Shown here: positions 1-6,306 of the stretch, piece by piece
Numbering within the stretch: position 1 is the first letter of the stretch
Layout of the letters: each line of letters opens with the position of its first letter
Assembly (NCBI GenBank): GCA_007135435.1
Contig: SLIW01000395.1
Span: 1 to 7,957 of the forward strand
Direction of reading: 5' to 3'
DNA: 7,957 nucleotides
From: Natronomonas sp.
GTDB lineage: Archaea; Halobacteriota; Halobacteria; Halobacteriales; Haloarculaceae
Notes under the pieces: generated by a model
What the model saw: the letters and a program-made list of their open reading frames with translations, nothing else
Databases searched by the model: none
Told to the model about the DNA's origin: nothing
Translations under genes and position numbers: made by a program

Positions 1-5
1 CATCC

Positions 6-1379
6 GTGCGGTTCCTCCACTACTCGGACATCGAGAACGCCCACGACGATCCCGACCGGATCGGTCGGATCGCCGGACTCATCGGGGACCTCCGCGGTGG
101 GGAGGCGGAGGCGTTCGTCTGCGGGACCGGGGACAACGTCGCCCCGGGCGTCCTCCCGCTCGTCACCCGCGGCGAGCAGGCGCTCGACCTCTTCGAGGCG
201 ATCTCCCCGACGGTCTCGACGTTCGGTAACCACGACTTCGACTACGGCCCCGACCGGCTCCGCGAGCTCGTCGACCGCTCCCCCCAGGAGTGGATCAGTG
301 CCAACGTCTACGACGGTGACGGCCGGTTCGCCGACGTCTCGCCCTGGACGATCAGGTCCGCCGGGGAGGCCACTGTCGGGTTCGTCGGCGTCACCGACCC
401 GACGACGCCGAACGCGAACCCGGAGGCCGGGACGCTCCGGTTCACCGATCCGATCGCGGAGACCCGCCAGGCCGTTGCCGCGCTGAACGACCGGGGCGTC
501 GACACCGTCGTCGTCCTCTCGCACCTCGGCAGGGGCGACGAGCGCCTCGCGACCGCCTGCGACGTCGACCTCGTCCTCGGCGGACACGTCCACACCGAGC
601 GAATCGAGCGCGTCGGCGGCGCGATCCTGACTCGTCCGGGCAGCGGCGGCGACTGCGTCCTCGAGGTCGACCTCGCGGCGGCCGACGGGGAGGTCATCCG
701 CCATCCCGTCGCCGATGCGCCAATCTCCGAGCCACTGTCGGCCCGCTATCGCGAGCGACTGGCCGAGACCGGCCTCGGGACGGTGGTCGGTCGCGTCGAC
801 GAGCCGATCCGGAGGTCCGAGACCGAGGCGTTCCGCGGCGAGAGCCGGGTCGGCAACTTCGTCGCCGACGCCTACCGGTGGGCCGCCGAGCGCGAACTCG
901 GGACCGACCCGCCCGTGGTCTCGCTGCAGAACAGTGGGGGTATCCGGACCGGCCCGGCGCTGTCGGACGCGGTCACCGTGGCGGACCTCGTGAGCCTCGT
1001 GCCGTTCGAGGAGCCCGTCGTCGTCCTCGACCTCTCCGGAGCCGACCTGCTCGAGACGTTCCGCGAGGCGGCGGACACGACGGGCTTCGGCGAGGCGGAC
1101 TGGTGGCACGCGCACGTCTCCGGCGCCCACCTCGTCTACGACCACGGGGACGACGAGCTCATCGAGGCACACGTCGGCGGCGAGCCCGTCGACCCGGAGG
1201 CGCGCTACCGGCTCGCCACCTCGGAGTTCCTCCTCTACACCGACGAGGAGTTCCCGACGCTGACCGACCGGGAGCGCCTCCGGACGCTGGACGTGCAGTA
1301 CGAGGTCCTCGCCGCCTACGCCCGGACGGTGGGGATCGAACCCGAACGTGACGGTCGGATCGTGAGGAACGGCCTGTGA
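6..1379 (+). CDS. 5'-nucleotidase/UshA-family metallophosphoesterase
   Basis: Likely hydrolyses phosphate esters of nucleotides or related metabolites with a two-metal centre; the exact substrate cannot be read from the sequence. The N-terminal calcineurin-like phosphoesterase domain (about residues 1-235) shows GDN at 42-44, GNHDFDYG at 74-81, SHLG at 172-175 and GGHVH at 192-196. The C-terminal 5'-nucleotidase substrate domain (about 255-450) carries RVGNF at 281-285 and NSGGIR at 309-314. Total length of 457 aa fits a two-domain enzyme. The first metal motif, normally D-x-H, reads D8-I-E10. No signal peptide is visible: the first beta strand (RFLHYSDIE) begins at residue 2, so a cytoplasmic enzyme is likely, unlike secreted UshA. 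The GTG start lies five bases from the window edge, so a start further upstream cannot be excluded. The stress-protein gene follows 113 nt downstream on the same strand. Confidence 0.88.
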   Translation: MRFLHYSDIENAHDDPDRIGRIAGLIGDLRGGEAEAFVCGTGDNVAPGVLPLVTRGEQALDLFEAISPTVSTFGNHDFDYGPDRLRELVDRSPQEWISANVYDGDGRFADVSPWTIRSAGEATVGFVGVTDPTTPNANPEAGTLRFTDPIAETRQAVAALNDRGVDTVVVLSHLGRGDERLATACDVDLVLGGHVHTERIERVGGAILTRPGSGGDCVLEVDLAAADGEVIRHPVADAPISEPLSARYRERLAETGLGTVVGRVDEPIRRSETEAFRGESRVGNFVADAYRWAAERELGTDPPVVSLQNSGGIRTGPALSDAVTVADLVSLVPFEEPVVVLDLSGADLLETFREAADTTGFGEADWWHAHVSGAHLVYDHGDDELIEAHVGGEPVDPEARYRLATSEFLLYTDEEFPTLTDRERLRTLDVQYEVLAAYARTVGIEPERDGRIVRNGL

Positions 1380-1456
1380 GCGACCGCCAGCGGGTCGAGC
1401 ACGCCGTCGAACACGGTCCGGGGGGAAGCGACGACGGACGGTCCCCATCGCCAACC

Positions 1457-1466
1457 GGAACTTTGA
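1457..1466 (+). promoter_or_regulatory. weak TATA-like element for the stress-protein gene
   Basis: GGAACTTTGA lies about 27-36 nt upstream of the ATG at 1493, the position expected for an archaeal TATA box on a leaderless or near-leaderless transcript. It is a poor match to haloarchaeal TATA sequences. The call rests mostly on position and on the dip in GC within the 113-nt gap after the nucleotidase gene. Confidence 0.3.
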
Positions 1467-1492
1467 CGCGGCAGGCATCTCTCCACCAGCCA

Positions 1493-1894
1493 ATGACGCT
1501 CGTCGTGGTGCCAGTCCGGTATCCACTCTCGAAGCACTCCCTGGCCACGCTGCGGACGGCGATCGACGTCGCCGAAGAGCACGACGCGGACCTGACCGTC
1601 TTCCACGTCAACCTCTATCAGAACGACGGCAACGTCACCCGGACGGATCTCAAGCAGGCCGTCGAGCGGGAGTTCGGCCCCCTCGAGAACGTCAGCTACG
1701 TCGTGCGGTCGGGCTTCCTGGTCGAGGAGACCATCCTCGACGAGGTCGCCAGTGAGGGAGCCGACTTCGTCGTCATCGGACAGAAGCAGGCTGGACGCTG
1801 GCGTCGCGCGGTGCGCCGGCTGGTCGACGAGCCCGACGTCGAGGAGTTCCTCCGTCGCGAGCTCGACTGTCAGGTGATCACCGCGAGTCGCTGA
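1493..1894 (+). CDS. universal stress protein (UspA-fold) family protein
   Basis: A 133-aa protein with a Usp-like Rossmann alpha/beta pattern: a first strand TLVVVPVRYPLSKHS, a helix, a second strand LTVFHVNLY at about 34-42, a helix-strand VSYVVRSGF at about 74-82, and a final strand unit DFVVIGQ at about 94-100. Role is presumably stress-related, but no ligand can be assigned. The usual ATP-binding signature G-x2-G-x9-G-S/T is not intact: after IGQK comes QAGRWRRAVRRLVDEPD, with no G-S pair, so this may be a non-ATP-binding member. The frame is open back to a GTG at 1376 overlapping the previous stop. The ATG at 1493 is preferred because the fold starts exactly there, the preceding 39 codons look noncoding, and a weak TATA-like AACTTTGA lies about 26-33 nt upstream, which suits a leaderless mRNA. 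The 3' end overlaps the convergent channel gene by 17 nt. Confidence 0.78.
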   Translation: MTLVVVPVRYPLSKHSLATLRTAIDVAEEHDADLTVFHVNLYQNDGNVTRTDLKQAVEREFGPLENVSYVVRSGFLVEETILDEVASEGADFVVIGQKQAGRWRRAVRRLVDEPDVEEFLRRELDCQVITASR

Positions 1895-3107
1895 CGTCGT
1901 CGTCCCCGCCGTCGTCCGCCGATCCGCCTCCGTTCCGTTCCTCCGCGTGAGCCTCGTCGACGCCACCGTCGGACTCGTCCGCGTGAGCCTCGTCGACGCC
2001 ACCGTCGGACTCGTCCGCGTGGCCTCCCTCGACCCCGTCGTGGACCCGCGTCGCCGGGGCCCCCTCCACGCCGCCGGGTGACTCGGCATCCGGTTCTTGC
2101 ACCCGCGTCGTCGCCCCGCCGGTCCGTGCCGCACCAGCGGCGGTCGCCTCGCGCATCGCCACCTGCAGCTCCCCGCTGGTGTCGTCGAACACCATGTGCG
2201 AGTGCGGGTACGGGATCTCGATGTCGTGCTCCTTGAACCGCCGCCACGTGTTCGTCAGCACCCGCGACCGGATCGTCGTCAGACGGTAGGGTTCGCTCGC
2301 CCAGTATCGCAACCGCAGGAGCACCTCGCTGTCGCCGAACTCCCTGATGTAGCACCGCGGGGAGGCGGGATACCGGGCGCTCCCGACGCGGATGTCCGGC
2401 CCGCCCTTGATGACGCCCTCGACCTCCCTGGCGGCTGCCTCGAGCTGTCGGCGGGCGACCTCGATGTCGCTCTCGTAGGTGACCCCGATGTCGAGCGTGA
2501 GGCGGATCCTGGTGTCCTCCGCGGAGTAGTTGATGATGTCCCGGTCCCGCATCATCCCGTTCGGGAGGACGATGAAGGTGTTGTCGAGGGTGAACACCTT
2601 CGTGTACAGGAGGGTGATGTCCTCGACGAATCCCAGGGTGTCGGTGTCCTCGATCTCGATCATGTCACCGATCCCGTAGGGCTGCTCGGAGAGGATGAAC
2701 ACGCCGTTGAGGACGTTGCCGATGATCGGTGCGAGGATGATCCCCACGACCGCCGAGAAGACACCCACCGACAGCGCCACGTTCCCGAAGCCGATGCCGA
2801 AGAATCCGAAGGCGACCAGGAGGCCACCGAGGACGATCAGGACCTGGATGCTCCGGAGGATGGTCCGGCTGACCGACGGTCGTCTGAACCGCCGGGCGAC
2901 CCGCCTGCCGAGCATCTGCCGGACCAGTCTCGCCGCGTAGTACGAGGCGACGACGACCACGGCGGCGATGAAGAGGCGGTAGAAGAACACCGGGATGAAC
3001 TCCGGGACGAACCCCGGCATGTCGACCGGATCACCCTCCTCGAAGATCGGACCCGGCGTCGGCGTGGGGGTCGGCGTCGCCTGGAGCACCAGGAGCGATC
3101 CGTCCAT
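1878..3107 (-). CDS. MscS-family small-conductance mechanosensitive channel
   Basis: A membrane channel that should open under membrane tension and release solutes on hypo-osmotic shock. Counting from the ATG at 3107 (409 aa): an extracellular Thr-Pro-rich N-terminus (residues 9-20), TM1 about 41-61, TM2 about 87-108, and pore helix TM3 about 112-139, running into ILAPIIGNVLNGVFILSEQP, the typical MscS TM3/beta-domain junction. The beta domain has YGIGD (144-148) and the signature VLPNG (181-185) followed by INYS. The alpha/beta cytoplasmic domain ends near 308. The last roughly 90 residues are an extra hydrophilic Gly/Asp/Glu/His tail with 12-residue repeats, longer than a minimal MscS. A GTG two codons upstream (3113) could also start it; the ATG is preferred because a TATA-like TTTTT lies about 24-28 nt before it. 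It is convergent with the stress-protein gene and divergent from the PAC2 gene. Confidence 0.93.
   Translation of the reverse strand: MDGSLLVLQATPTPTPTPGPIFEEGDPVDMPGFVPEFIPVFFYRLFIAAVVVVASYYAARLVRQMLGRRVARRFRRPSVSRTILRSIQVLIVLGGLLVAFGFFGIGFGNVALSVGVFSAVVGIILAPIIGNVLNGVFILSEQPYGIGDMIEIEDTDTLGFVEDITLLYTKVFTLDNTFIVLPNGMMRDRDIINYSAEDTRIRLTLDIGVTYESDIEVARRQLEAAAREVEGVIKGGPDIRVGSARYPASPRCYIREFGDSEVLLRLRYWASEPYRLTTIRSRVLTNTWRRFKEHDIEIPYPHSHMVFDDTSGELQVAMREATAAGAARTGGATTRVQEPDAESPGGVEGAPATRVHDGVEGGHADESDGGVDEAHADESDGGVDEAHAEERNGGGSADDGGDDDVSDSR
1945..2052 (-). repeat. 36-bp coding tandem repeat in the channel's C-terminal tail
   Basis: Two perfect 36-bp copies (1945-1980 and 1981-2016) are followed by a degenerate third (2017-2052). 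On the minus strand they encode 12-residue units of the form SDGGVDEAHADE, with the diverged first copy reading HDGVEGGHADES. Two identical neighbouring copies suggest recent slippage or unequal exchange. The unit length is a multiple of three, so copy number can change without breaking the frame. Confidence 0.9.
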
Positions 3108-3128
3108 ACACACCTCTCTGCAGCCCAG

Positions 3129-3139
3129 CGAAAAAGGGT
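3129..3139 (-). promoter_or_regulatory. TATA-like element for the MscS gene
   Basis: On the minus strand ACCCTTTTTCGC places a T5 run 24-28 nt upstream of the ATG at 3107, in an otherwise GC-rich divergent intergenic region. The spacing suits a leaderless archaeal transcript. AGGTG lies only three bases before the ATG, too close to act as a normal Shine-Dalgarno site. Confidence 0.45.
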
Positions 3140-3242
3140 TCCCCCTCGAATCGACGGCGGAACGGCCCGCCGGACCCGCATCTGAACCGTCTCGTCGGAT
3201 ACCCGAACCGAACTGAGTAGAACGACGTCTGTGGTGACCCAG

Positions 3243-3250
3243 AACTAAGG
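3243..3250 (+). promoter_or_regulatory. weak TATA-like element for the PAC2 gene
   Basis: AACTAAGG sits about 23-30 nt before the ATG at 3273, within the 165-bp divergent gap shared with the MscS gene. No Shine-Dalgarno sequence is visible, which suggests a leaderless mRNA. The call rests on position and locally raised A+T, not on a strong consensus match. Confidence 0.35.
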
Positions 3251-3272
3251 CAGTCGCCGTTCATCGTGGAGT

Positions 3273-4010
3273 ATGTTCGGCAGTCGAGGACGCCCGACGT
3301 TCGACGTCCGGTCCGACGGGTCGACGGAGACGCTGGTCGCGGGATTCGCCGAGTACGGGCTCGCGGGACTGACCGCCGTCGACTACCTCGTGCGGGAGCT
3401 CGACCTCGAGCAGACGGGCCACATCTCGGTCGACGAGCTCCCCGCCGTCACCCCCTTCTCGGACGGGACGCCACGGCGACACACCCGCCTGTACACGCGG
3501 CCGGACCTGGACGTGTCGCTGCTCGTCGGCGAGCTGGTCATCCCCCTCCCCGCGGCCGAGGCGTTCGGGGCCGCGATCCTCGAACACACCCACGGGAGCG
3601 ACGTCGAGGAGGTCGTCGTCCTGTCGGGGGTCCCCGTCGCCCACGGCCCGGAGGACCACCGTGCGTTCTACGTCGCGAGCGAGGACTACCAGCGCGCACG
3701 ACTCGCGGACGTCGACGTGACCCCGATGTCCGGCGGCATCCTCGGTGGGGTCAACGGCGAGCTCATGCAGCAGGCGCTCGACTCACCGCTCCAGACCTGT
3801 ATCCTGACGACGCCCGTCCACGCGCAGGTCCCCGACGTCGACGCGGCCCTCCTCCTCATCGAGGCGCTCGACGAGATCTACGACCTCGGCGTTGACGTCG
3901 GGCCCCTCGAGGAGTTCGCCGAGGCGGTGGCCGGCCAGTACGAGGAGCTCGCGGCACACCTCGAGGCACAGGCGGAGGAGGCCGCCGCCGAGGACCGGAT
4001 GTACATGTGA
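3273..4010 (+). CDS. PAC2-family (proteasome assembly chaperone-like) protein
   Basis: This 245-aa protein belongs to the PAC2 family, whose archaeal members (PbaA/PbaB type) bind the 20S proteasome alpha ring and help assembly or act as ATP-independent partners. Family features visible: the N-terminal strand and glycine turn TLVAGFAEYGLAGLTAVDYLV (about 20-40), a central strand VSLLVGELVIPL (about 80-91), the core EVVVLSGVPVAHGP (about 112-125), and PMSGGILGGVNGELM (about 150-164) in the nucleoside-phosphorylase-like fold. A helical Glu/Ala-rich C-terminal segment (about 210-240) could be a short coiled coil. The last three residues are Met-Tyr-Met, a hydrophobic-Tyr-X (HbYX) terminus of the kind that docks into proteasome alpha-ring pockets. 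No proteasome subunit gene is in the window. The ATG at 3273 is chosen because the family's N-terminus starts here and a TATA-like element lies at the right distance. Binding to the proteasome is inference. Confidence 0.87.
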   Translation: MFGSRGRPTFDVRSDGSTETLVAGFAEYGLAGLTAVDYLVRELDLEQTGHISVDELPAVTPFSDGTPRRHTRLYTRPDLDVSLLVGELVIPLPAAEAFGAAILEHTHGSDVEEVVVLSGVPVAHGPEDHRAFYVASEDYQRARLADVDVTPMSGGILGGVNGELMQQALDSPLQTCILTTPVHAQVPDVDAALLLIEALDEIYDLGVDVGPLEEFAEAVAGQYEELAAHLEAQAEEAAAEDRMYM

Positions 4011-4050
4011 GCTGGGGAGATCGCCCTTCGATGCGACCTGGTTCGCGCTC

Positions 4051-4110
4051 GACGCTCCCGCAACCCCCGCTCACGCCACCGACGCTCCCACCACCGACGC
4101 TCACGCCACC
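4051..4110. repeat. imperfect 30-bp tandem repeat after the PAC2 gene
   Basis: Units 4051-4080 and 4081-4110 match at about 26 of 30 positions. They share the 16-bp core CGCTCACGCCACCGAC (4068-4083 and 4098-4113). A much decayed third unit may follow to about 4140, after which GACGCTCACTGACTCCGA echoes the motif. The repeat begins about 40 nt past the PAC2 stop. Reading frames through it give Pro/Thr/Arg-rich sequence unlike haloarchaeal proteins, so it is treated as noncoding. Confidence 0.7.
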
Positions 4111-4276
4111 GACTCGCACTGGCTCCGATGCTCACAGACTCCGACGCTCACTGACTCCGACCGCCCTCGAGACCGTCGAGGAACTCACCCGACGGACCGG
4201 TCTCCACGAATCCGCCGAGTCCCGCGTCGACCGGCCCACGAGGCGACGTCAGACGTCCCAACCAAGCCCACGGACC

Positions 4277-4368
4277 CACCGTTTACATACGAAAACGCGG
4301 CCAGGATCCCCGTGCACTGAAACGGTGTCTGTGACCCGCCTGGCGCGAGTGCGGCACACGGGTCACAG
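4277..4368. other. two adjacent inverted repeats (possible structured RNA or bidirectional terminator)
   Basis: The outer pair of the first element is CACCGTTT (4277-4284) with AAACGGTG (4320-4327), eight perfect pairs. An inner CGCGG/CCGTG stem (4296-4300 with 4310-4314, one G-U pair) can form inside it. One base later the second element pairs CTGTGACCCG (4329-4338) with CGGGTCACAG (4359-4368), ten perfect pairs around a 20-nt loop. Lying between two convergent genes, it could act at transcript ends from either strand or be part of a small RNA. Which, if either, is unknown. Confidence 0.45.
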
Positions 4369-4448
4369 GAGGTCGCGTGCCGCCTGTTCGCCACCGTGCT
4401 CCGCAACGGAGGGCGTCGCCGACCCCCCGAGATCCGGGATCGCGCGGC

Positions 4449-6155
4449 TCACGGGAACGGGTGATAGGCCCGCTCGAGTCGCGGCTCGAAGCCGAGCTCG
4501 CCGGGGACGACCCTGGCTCGCGAGCCGAAGTACGGGTCACCGGAGAACAGCGGTTGTGCCTCGGGGACGACGACCCGGACCGCCTCGAACCCGATCGCCT
4601 CGACGTCACGCGGGGTGAGACGGGCCGCGTACGCGTCCAGGCCGGCATCCGACACCCGTTCGACGAGGAGGTCGAGTTCCGCCGCGCCCGCCGGGACGTC
4701 CGGTGGACCGACCGATTCGACGGGGATCGTCGTCTCGGGTTCGACGAACCCGCGGACCCGCTCCGGGAGGTCGGCGTACTCGCCGATCGCCCCCGCCTGC
4801 TCCGCGGCCGCGTCGGGGCCCATCCGCCGCAGCTCCAGCCAGTTCTGGATGGCCTCCTCGAGGGCTCCGCGGGCGGCCGCGCGCGGATCGAGGTCCGCGG
4901 ACGACCCGATGGCGAACCGGGGCCAGTCGTCGTCGCGCCGGACGCAGGCCGCCACGACGGGGACGTCGACGTCCTGGGTCAGGAGGAGCGCCGTCGCCTC
5001 GAGCCCCTCGCTCGCCGCCCGCGCGGAGAGGGTCTCGAAGCCCTCGTCGTCGACCGCCAGCCCGAGGGGCTCGAAGGTCGAGTACCAGGCGAGCATCGCG
5101 GCGTCCCGCTCGACCACCTCGTAGAGCCCCGACAGCAGCGCGTCGACACCGCCGTTCCCCAGGCCGAGACCCGTGGTGATCGCCGGGCGGATCCGACGCT
5201 CGGGCGGGGGGAACACCACCAGCTCCGCCGGGAGCTGGACCACGTCGCCGCCGTCGAGGTGCACCGCCTCGTGCCAGTACTCGATCGCCTCCTGGGTCTC
5301 GTCCGGCTGGACGAACCGGGACGGCTCGATCGGGGCGTCCGGCTCCGTCTCGAAGGAGGAGGTCCGGTAGACGGCCGCGCTGTACCGCTCCAGCGCCTCC
5401 CCGAGCGCCTTCATGAACGCCGGGTCCCAGTCGAGGCCGACCCCGGCCGCGTGCTCCGGCGCGTCGGCGTCGGAGAACGGCGTCCCCGCCAGCGTCGCCA
5501 GGTAGTAGGGTACCGGGAACGACTCCACCTCGCCGACGGCCGAGATCGGTCCCACGCGCTCGTCGAACGCGACCTCCGCCAGCGAGATCGACTCCTCGAG
5601 CGTCCGCTCCTCGTGGGCGGGGTCGAACCCCTCCCCCCCGCCACCCGACCCCGCACAGGAGCAGAACGGGACGGGCAACACGCGGCGTGCGGCGTGGGGA
5701 ACCTCCAGGAGGCCACCGAGGATCTGCGATGGCTCGCCCTCGACGATGGACGCGAGCTCGTGGCCAGCGAGCGCGCCGGCGAACCTGGCGGTCGGGGCGT
5801 CGAACTCGCCGTCGTCGGTCTCCGGTTCCGACGCCTCGACCCGTCGACGGAGGCAGTCCGGACACGCCGACCGGGGTGTCGCCCCGAAGACAGACGCGTC
5901 GACCCCCTCGACGGCGATGCCACCGACGCCCCCGAGCTCGACCACAACGAACGGGGCGTCCGATCCCCTCGAGGCCGAGACGAGCTCGTCGTACGCGGCG
6001 GAGACCGGACACACCGCGACTGTCACGTCCATCCGGTCGGCGTCGTCGTGCCCGACGACGGTCGCCGTGGCTGTGGTGTCCTCCAGCGCTGCGTGTATCG
6101 CCTCGAGGGCCCGCGTGTTCCCCTCGCCCACCTCGAGGAGGCCGACGGACGTCAC
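4449..6155 (-). CDS. YcaO-domain protein with N-terminal E1/SagC-like domain
   Basis: YcaO enzymes use ATP to activate backbone amides, making azolines or thioamides in peptides and proteins. Residues count from the GTG at 6155 (568 aa). The N-terminal part (about 1-105) starts VGLLEVGEGNTRALEA, like a Rossmann strand-turn-helix. It includes VVVELGGVGGIAVEGVDASV and Cys98-x2-Cys101 (ACPDCLRRR), paired with Cys165-x-Cys167 (PFCSCAG); the four cysteines suit a zinc site as in cyclodehydratase partner domains. The YcaO part has ATP-site-like motifs GEALERY (E253, E256, R257), YEVVERD (E346, E349) and LEEAIQNW (E433, E434, Q437). It ends in HPFP, recalling the proline-rich C-termini of azoline-forming YcaOs. 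The frame is open to 6197, but GTG 6155 places the Rossmann strand at the N-terminus. No precursor peptide, oxidase, TfuA or transporter gene is adjacent, so the substrate is unknown. Confidence 0.87.
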   Translation of the reverse strand: MTSVGLLEVGEGNTRALEAIHAALEDTTATATVVGHDDADRMDVTVAVCPVSAAYDELVSASRGSDAPFVVVELGGVGGIAVEGVDASVFGATPRSACPDCLRRRVEASEPETDDGEFDAPTARFAGALAGHELASIVEGEPSQILGGLLEVPHAARRVLPVPFCSCAGSGGGGEGFDPAHEERTLEESISLAEVAFDERVGPISAVGEVESFPVPYYLATLAGTPFSDADAPEHAAGVGLDWDPAFMKALGEALERYSAAVYRTSSFETEPDAPIEPSRFVQPDETQEAIEYWHEAVHLDGGDVVQLPAELVVFPPPERRIRPAITTGLGLGNGGVDALLSGLYEVVERDAAMLAWYSTFEPLGLAVDDEGFETLSARAASEGLEATALLLTQDVDVPVVAACVRRDDDWPRFAIGSSADLDPRAAARGALEEAIQNWLELRRMGPDAAAEQAGAIGEYADLPERVRGFVEPETTIPVESVGPPDVPAGAAELDLLVERVSDAGLDAYAARLTPRDVEAIGFEAVRVVVPEAQPLFSGDPYFGSRARVVPGELGFEPRLERAYHPFP

Positions 6156-6265
6156 TGACCCGGGGAGGTGGGGCGTTCTTCTGCTCCACGCTGGCACCGC
6201 TCCCGGGCCCGGTCAGGCCGATGACGCGTCCTCGGACGCTGCTGCCGCACGATCGGTGGGTGAAT

Positions 6266-6300
6266 CTCGAACATGCCCGCTGTTCGAGGGGGTCCTCGAA
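6266..6300. promoter_or_regulatory. overlapping inverted repeats upstream of ycaO
   Basis: Plus-strand order is CTCGAACA (6266-6273), seven bases, TGTTCGAGG (6281-6289), four bases, CCTCGAA (6294-6300). The first and second arms pair perfectly over 8 bp; the second and third pair perfectly over 7 bp (TTCGAGG with CCTCGAA). The middle arm is therefore shared. The cluster touches a TATA-like T run on the minus strand (6302-6299). It could be a multi-site operator for a dimeric regulator or competing RNA hairpins in a ycaO leader. Confidence 0.5.
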
Positions 6301-6306
6301 AAGGGT
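6297..6306 (-). promoter_or_regulatory. candidate TATA element for the ycaO transcript
   Basis: On the minus strand ACCCTTTTCGAGG places a T4 run about 25-28 nt upstream of an ATG at 6274, so transcription would start near 6274. That leaves a leader of about 120 nt before the ycaO GTG. It resembles the ACCCTTTTTCG element before the MscS gene. The match is by position and T content only. Confidence 0.35.

Larger units (their letters stand above)
4011..4448. other. 438-bp gap between convergent PAC2 and ycaO genes
   Basis: No credible gene was found. The plus-strand frame open from 4007 is Arg/Pro/Thr-rich and runs into the ycaO gene antisense, so it is judged a shadow. Its short acidic patch LETVEELTRRTGLHESAE (about 4162-4215) could be a decayed remnant. 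The stretch holds the 30-bp repeat at its left, an A+T-rich spot (TTTACATACGAAAAC, 4282-4296) and two adjacent inverted repeats (4277-4368). No T-tract typical of an archaeal terminator is obvious, although both flanking genes should end here. Confidence 0.6.

Noticed and set aside
1376..1492. Upstream GTG start for the stress protein, overlapping the nucleotidase stop
   Set aside because: The 39 extra codons precede the first strand of the Usp fold with no motif; the internal ATG has a TATA-like element at leaderless spacing.
2097..3185. Plus-strand 362-codon frame opposite the MscS gene
   Set aside because: The minus strand encodes clear MscS transmembrane and beta-domain motifs; the plus frame is Asp/Arg/Pro/His-rich with no hydrophobic core.
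4007..4618. Plus-strand frame starting at the PAC2 stop, with a short acidic helical patch near 4162-4215
   Set aside because: Overall Arg/Pro/Thr-rich, contains the tandem repeat, and runs antisense into ycaO. At most it holds a decayed gene fragment.
4377..6158. Long plus-strand frame opposite ycaO (593 codons)
   Set aside because: Although its composition is mixed Asp/Arg/Val, it is the antisense shadow of a well-supported YcaO coding sequence and shows no recognisable domain.
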